Positions 60,145 to 64,000 of a stretch of DNA of 64,000 nt are shown one piece after another; positions within the stretch are counted from its first letter, which is position 1, and each line of letters opens with the position of its first letter. A program made the translations under genes and the position numbers. The DNA is taken from the NCBI RefSeq assembly GCF_905475465.1, contig NC_062238.1:7110501-7174500 (forward strand). Reading direction: 5' to 3'. The notes under the pieces are model-generated. The model searched no databases and had not been told where the DNA came from. It saw only the letters and a list, made by a program, of their open reading frames with translations. The DNA is from Pieris napi (taxonomy: Eukaryota > Arthropoda > Insecta > Lepidoptera > Pieridae).

Positions 60145-60647
60145 GGGCCTCAGCCTAGCGGTCTTATTAAGTGGCAGCTAGGTAAGGGGTACCGGGTTCG
60201 ATTCCCGGTTCGAGGGCAAGTTTTAATTTAACTTAAATTTGTTCTCGGCCTTCGGGTTGTGCGGTACCGGGCGAGTGCTTAAACCGTACATGGAGGGCAC
60301 GGTCGAATTTCTAAGGCAAGCAGTGAGTATGCTACCTAAGAAAGGAGACTGTGAAGGTTTAGAACGTAGCACTACGTTATAGGCCGAGGATGGCAATTAC
60401 AAATGCTTGACTTAATGTCCTATAACCCCTAGTTGGGGCAGAGGGCGTCCACAGTGAGTCTCCATCGCGTTCTGTCTTGAGCCTCGTATTTTACCTCACT
60501 CCAAGTCTTTCCGGCTCTCTTTGCCTCGTCTGCGACTGTACGGCGCCAGGTTTCCACTTTCCTTGCGGATTGCAATCAAGTGCGAATTATAAAAATCTTA
60601 TACTTGACGCTGGCTAATGCACAAACCGTGCCAGAGCCATAAAAAAA
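60145..60647 (+). repeat. SINE-2 copy split by a LINE fragment
   Basis: The head GGGCCTCAGCCTAGCGG, B box GGTTCGATTCCCGG and body run to about 60322, then resume at CGAATTATAAAAATCTTATA (60583) and finish GTGCCAGAGCCATAAAAAAA. ATATCAATTAGT occurs at 60108-60119 and 60648-60659, a 12-bp target duplication. Twenty-five extra bases lie between the left duplication and the SINE head, so something was added 5' of the SINE at insertion. Confidence 0.85.
60323..60576 (-). pseudogene. LINE ORF2 C-terminus and 3' UTR inserted in SINE-2
   Basis: The minus strand at 60548-60429 encodes WRRTVADEAKRAGKTWSEV, then KYEAQDRTRWRLTVDALCPN and a stop, with no break. W+RTV..E....G.TW.E....AQDR..WR..VDALC is the classic end of a CR1/RTE-like insect ORF2. 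Its 3' UTR runs from 60428 to about 60323. CAAG borders both sides (60317-60320 and 60577-60580) as a possible short target duplication. It is 5'-truncated and younger than the SINE that holds it. Confidence 0.7.
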
Positions 60648-60659
60648 ATATCAATTAGT

Positions 60660-61486
60660 CATTTGTCATTTCGACGTGGTATTGTCAGTGTCATTCCTTA
60701 AAAATCATTGGACACGTCGAGTTCCGTAAATAATCTAATAAATTCACTGCTTTTACACTAATAACAACATAAAATATTTTAAAATAAATAGAGATAACAT
60801 TGTTTAAATTTCTGTTAGAAATCGGTATTGCTTTAGATCTTGCCTCTCAAAGGAGGTTGATCTTAAACTCCCGAGGGTCGCAATCCTTCTGTCACCAGCT
60901 TATTATTTAATGAAGGTTTTCAAGAGATTTCTTTTGAAATTGATCTCATTTTTGTTTTCAATTATCTTCAAACTCACTCATCAATTCGTATTTTTTGTAA
61001 ATTAATCATTAATTTTATTGTTTATTATTCTCAGGTTTAAACTTTTCAAATCCAAATCACCGAAAGTATTAATATTCCCCGATTTTACCGCGACATATAC
61101 GGTTGATATCATTAAAAAAAAATCTAAGAGACTAGGTGTTTCTATTCTAAAAATGCTTTAAAATCTAGAGTTTGAATAAGCAATCCAAGCTTCAAATTGA
61201 CATATCAATTGTGGCTTTATTGTCACATGCAGAAATATTCCATGTGCACATATATGAATATGCGAAATGGGCGTAGGTCTCTACTTAATAAAAATTACCA
61301 AGTATAAGACTATAAGGGCTGTTTTCATACATGTATCTAACGCTTATTATACTATACGTATTGTTTACAAAACACAACAAGTCCGATTTTTCTATGACAT
61401 CTGTCTGAGATTAAATCTATATCTCATAGCAAAAACCGTCTAAAGGTAGCATAATTTTGAAAATAGAACCCGTGCGATAAATGATT
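60660..61486. other. Unannotated DNA
   Basis: A run of TGTCA words (TTTGTCATTTCGACGTGG...TGTCAGTGTCATT) lies at 60661-60697. Nothing else supported. Confidence 0.3.
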
Positions 61487-61497
61487 TTATCCAACCA

Positions 61498-61747
61498 TTT
61501 TTTTTATGGCTCTGGCACGGTTTGTGCATTAGCCAGCGTCAAGTATAAGATTTTTATAATTCGTGCTTGCCTTAGAAATTCGACCGTGTCCTCCATGTAC
61601 GGTTTAAGCACTCGCCCGGTACCACACAACCCTCCCAAAGACCGAGAACAAATTTAAATTAAATTATACCTTGCGCTCGAACCGGGAATCGAACCCGGTA
61701 CCCCTCACCTAGCTGCCACTTAATAAGACCGCTAGGCTATGAGGCCC
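61498..61747 (-). repeat. SINE-2 full-length copy with 11-bp duplication
   Basis: This is the cleanest copy: 250 bp on the minus strand with head GGGCCTCATAGCCTAGCGG, B box GGTTCGATTCCCGG, body and A tail. TTATCCAACCA lies at 61487-61497 and 61748-61758. It defines the element limits used for the other copies. Confidence 0.95.
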
Positions 61748-61758
61748 TTATCCAACCA

Positions 61759-63882
61759 CTTGTCGTAATCTATTAACTGTCAAATGTCAATATTGGAGAA
61801 CTGAAACAGAGCAATTATAGCGAGGATTCAATCAAATAATTCAATTCTATTTGTCTACAATAGCACAAATAATGCGGTTTACGAATACATTTTGTAATTT
61901 AACCGAAACATTGCTAATGAATTCACTAATACAGCAGGATTAATAATAATTTTGTTGTATTATTCAAATGATCTATTGTTTGCTATTGCTGGTATTAATT
62001 TGTATTGTACGTATTGTGTATGACTGATTTGCTCTAATTATATATAAAATAATATTTAATTTCAACGTCAAACAATAAACGTTTACGTTTTTACGTAGCA
62101 CAGATAACAGATATACAAAAAGAAACATAAACATACCAACATGTAATGAACAATAGGTTATATAAAGATCTATATTTAAAAATACAGAAGGACCTCGAAC
62201 ACAAGTTTCATTACTATGTACCCATATACACCAACTATTGATAACAAAGTACATTTTTCAGTGAGCACATATCTCACTGTTTTTAATCACGTTAAAACCC
62301 CTAACGGCAATTATAGTACAATGAATATTCCAAGCGTAGTTTTTTAGTTCTACGTCACTGATTTTAATTACAGTTACGAATTTTAGCTAGTTATGAAATA
62401 TACAATTTAGAGTATCTCTCACTTATTTTATAATAAACATTATAAAAAGACATTTCTATTGAAGTATTTCAGTACGGAATTCTTTACATTAATTTGCTAA
62501 AGCGCTTACAAATTCTTTTCATATTTTAATGAAAAAGTCACTTTTGGACCTTAAATTCAATTCATGCTTCAGCTGTCAACCTGTTTTATTTATATTTGAA
62601 ATTATACAAAAAAAATTCTTAGACTGAATTGAAATTATATGTTTTACTGGATTATTAGATACAGTTTTAAGTAGGTTAGTTATAAAAATAAGAAGTTATC
62701 ACTTCAAGAGAGCTCTACCCCCACGAAATTGGAAGTAACAATACAAAACTTTTGCGTTATATTGCTAAATGTATTTAAACTGTGTTACCGCTGTTTATTC
62801 ATTATATAGTTAACAACAATGTAAAAACGTGATACTGAAAGTCAAATAAGAACATAGTCTGACTTAATAATAACAAATGGGGCGAGATTTCGTAGTCGGT
62901 GAATCATGATGAAGTAGAAATAATAACTCTTACCATACACATAATAATATTACATTCAATTTGTTTAAGTAATTTCGCGCATTTGATGAGGTTTTAATCT
63001 AAGTAAATGTGAAACATTAAGTAATATGTATTAAATAATTAAAACAACTAGTAGTGTAACTGTTAGTCAATATAGATGTTTTTCATTAATTTACAATAAG
63101 ACATCTTCGGTGAGGAGTTTTTTTTTTGTTACCGTATATATATTGTATATTATATAAATATTTACTGTATATATATTTTTGGTTATATTGATTGAAAGGA
63201 GCGGGTTCAACCTCGAATGTGTTTTTCTTTACAAGTGAAAAGAAAATTAAAAAAAGTGTGTGTGTCAGCTACGACGCACGATTGGAGTGTACTCCTTACG
63301 AACGATAATTATGATATATATCGAATAGAAAAAAAGGGTAAATGAACGCATCTGCTAAAATGATAAGAGAAACAAACATATATCTGTAATTATTCGGATT
63401 ATTTATATTACTTCAAAAAGCGTATTACATAAAGTATGTTACAAAACAATATAAATAAAAATAAACGAGTCTATTATTTAAAATAAATCTTGATTTCTAT
63501 ACAAAACGGCACGAACGACTTCCATACTTTATAAGCTGTGGTGTTTCCCAGGCTTATAGTTTCGGAATGTGTCAAATGCACTGCAGAACAAAGATGGCGA
63601 TAATGTTCTGTGGCTGTCGACCATATTTTTATACTAAAGGTAATCATTTTAAATTTTTAATATTACTTAAATATTAACATTAATACATTATATATATAAA
63701 ATAAATAAAAAGAAATATAAAAAGACAATCTACTTTTATTTTTTACACCTGTCAACACTGATAATGTTGTAACGTGGCTGTCAAAACGTGAATTCAAAAT
63801 AGAAAAGTCTGTGTAATGTATTCCATCTCATTCTTTTACACGCCGCGTTCAATCCTACAGATATATATGTTTGTCTCTTTCT
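61759..63882. other. Unannotated AT-rich DNA
   Basis: The 93-codon minus ORF at 61973-62254 is AT-rich and without motifs. TA-rich tracts occur at 63130-63180. Nothing supported. Confidence 0.3.
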
Positions 63883-63936
63883 ACATAACGCCTCAACTTT
63901 TCGTGTTACACATAACGCCTCAACTTTTCGTGTTAC
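63883..63936. repeat. Tandem duplication 2 x 27 bp
   Basis: Two identical units beginning ACATAACGCCTCAACTTTTC lie head to tail. They are exact, so recent. Confidence 0.9.
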
Positions 63937-64000
63937 GCTTGATTTTACTCCTCATAAAATTTCCGTACCGGGCCTTATAACTCAAATCGTTTCTTAAGGA

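Noticed and set aside
1..64000. CRISPR arrays, bacterial operons or integrated phage
   Set aside because: No regularly spaced repeats, no dense ORFs, and the repeat content is eukaryotic (SINEs, Helitrons, mariner).

Overview
The window looks like lepidopteran (moth or butterfly) nuclear DNA: AT-rich and intron- or intergene-like. It is filled with repeat types I associate with Lepidoptera: tRNA-derived SINEs, short Helitrons that start TC and end CTAG, jockey/CR1 and RTE-like LINE tails, and a mariner remnant. I see no intact protein-coding gene, no functional tRNA or rRNA, and no CRISPR array. Long open frames are few, and most are translations of repeats or begin at non-ATG codons. The species cannot be named from the sequence alone.

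Layout. 0-13 kb: SINE fragments, a coding-like relic of unknown origin held in one frame (2154-3014), LINE 3' ends, a CpG-rich patch with an initiator plus DPE core promoter (about 10.47-10.53 kb), a perfect 42-bp palindrome, and two sister Helitrons. 13-21 kb: a 1.26-kb snapback element, two neighbouring copies of a GC-rich-ended repeat, and palindromic MITEs. 21-30 kb: a SINE cluster, a decayed jockey/CR1-type LINE end and two Helitrons. 30-42 kb: a Helitron, a pogo/Tigger-like non-autonomous element, a 0.7-kb element flanked by TGA, and several LINE tails. 42-53 kb: mostly quiet DNA, then a dense block holding two adjacent foldback elements, a SINE split by a second snapback copy, and two 320-bp palindromic MITEs. 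53-64 kb: an internally deleted mariner (56131-57048), a possible first coding exon (58058-58207), a SINE split by a LINE 3' fragment, and another SINE with an 11-bp target duplication.

Family labels used below. SINE-1: lepidopteran tRNA-type SINE with a 'GTAGGTTCGA' B box and a 3' end near 'TTGTAGCGCCACTG'. SINE-2: tRNA-type SINE of about 250 bp that starts GGGGCCTCATAGCC and ends with poly(A). Family P: palindromic MITE with ends ATGTYAMCG. Family K: 'CAGCCYTGCGATTCTGTAAC' MITE. Family J: repeat with GTGCGTGTAC and GAAGTATAACTTC ends. Snapback S: 'TAGACCAGTGC' ends. Tail T: LINE-like 3' end containing 'TGCCAGTTCT...AGAACTGGCA'.

The strongest inferences come from insertions that can be dated against each other: snapback S inside SINE-2, a LINE end inside SINE-2, and target duplications at both. 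Family P also shows a consistent 2-bp, non-TA target duplication in four of four complete copies. If the window belongs to a host gene, it most likely holds first exons and long introns on the + strand (candidates at about 10.5 and 58.1 kb); this is inference.
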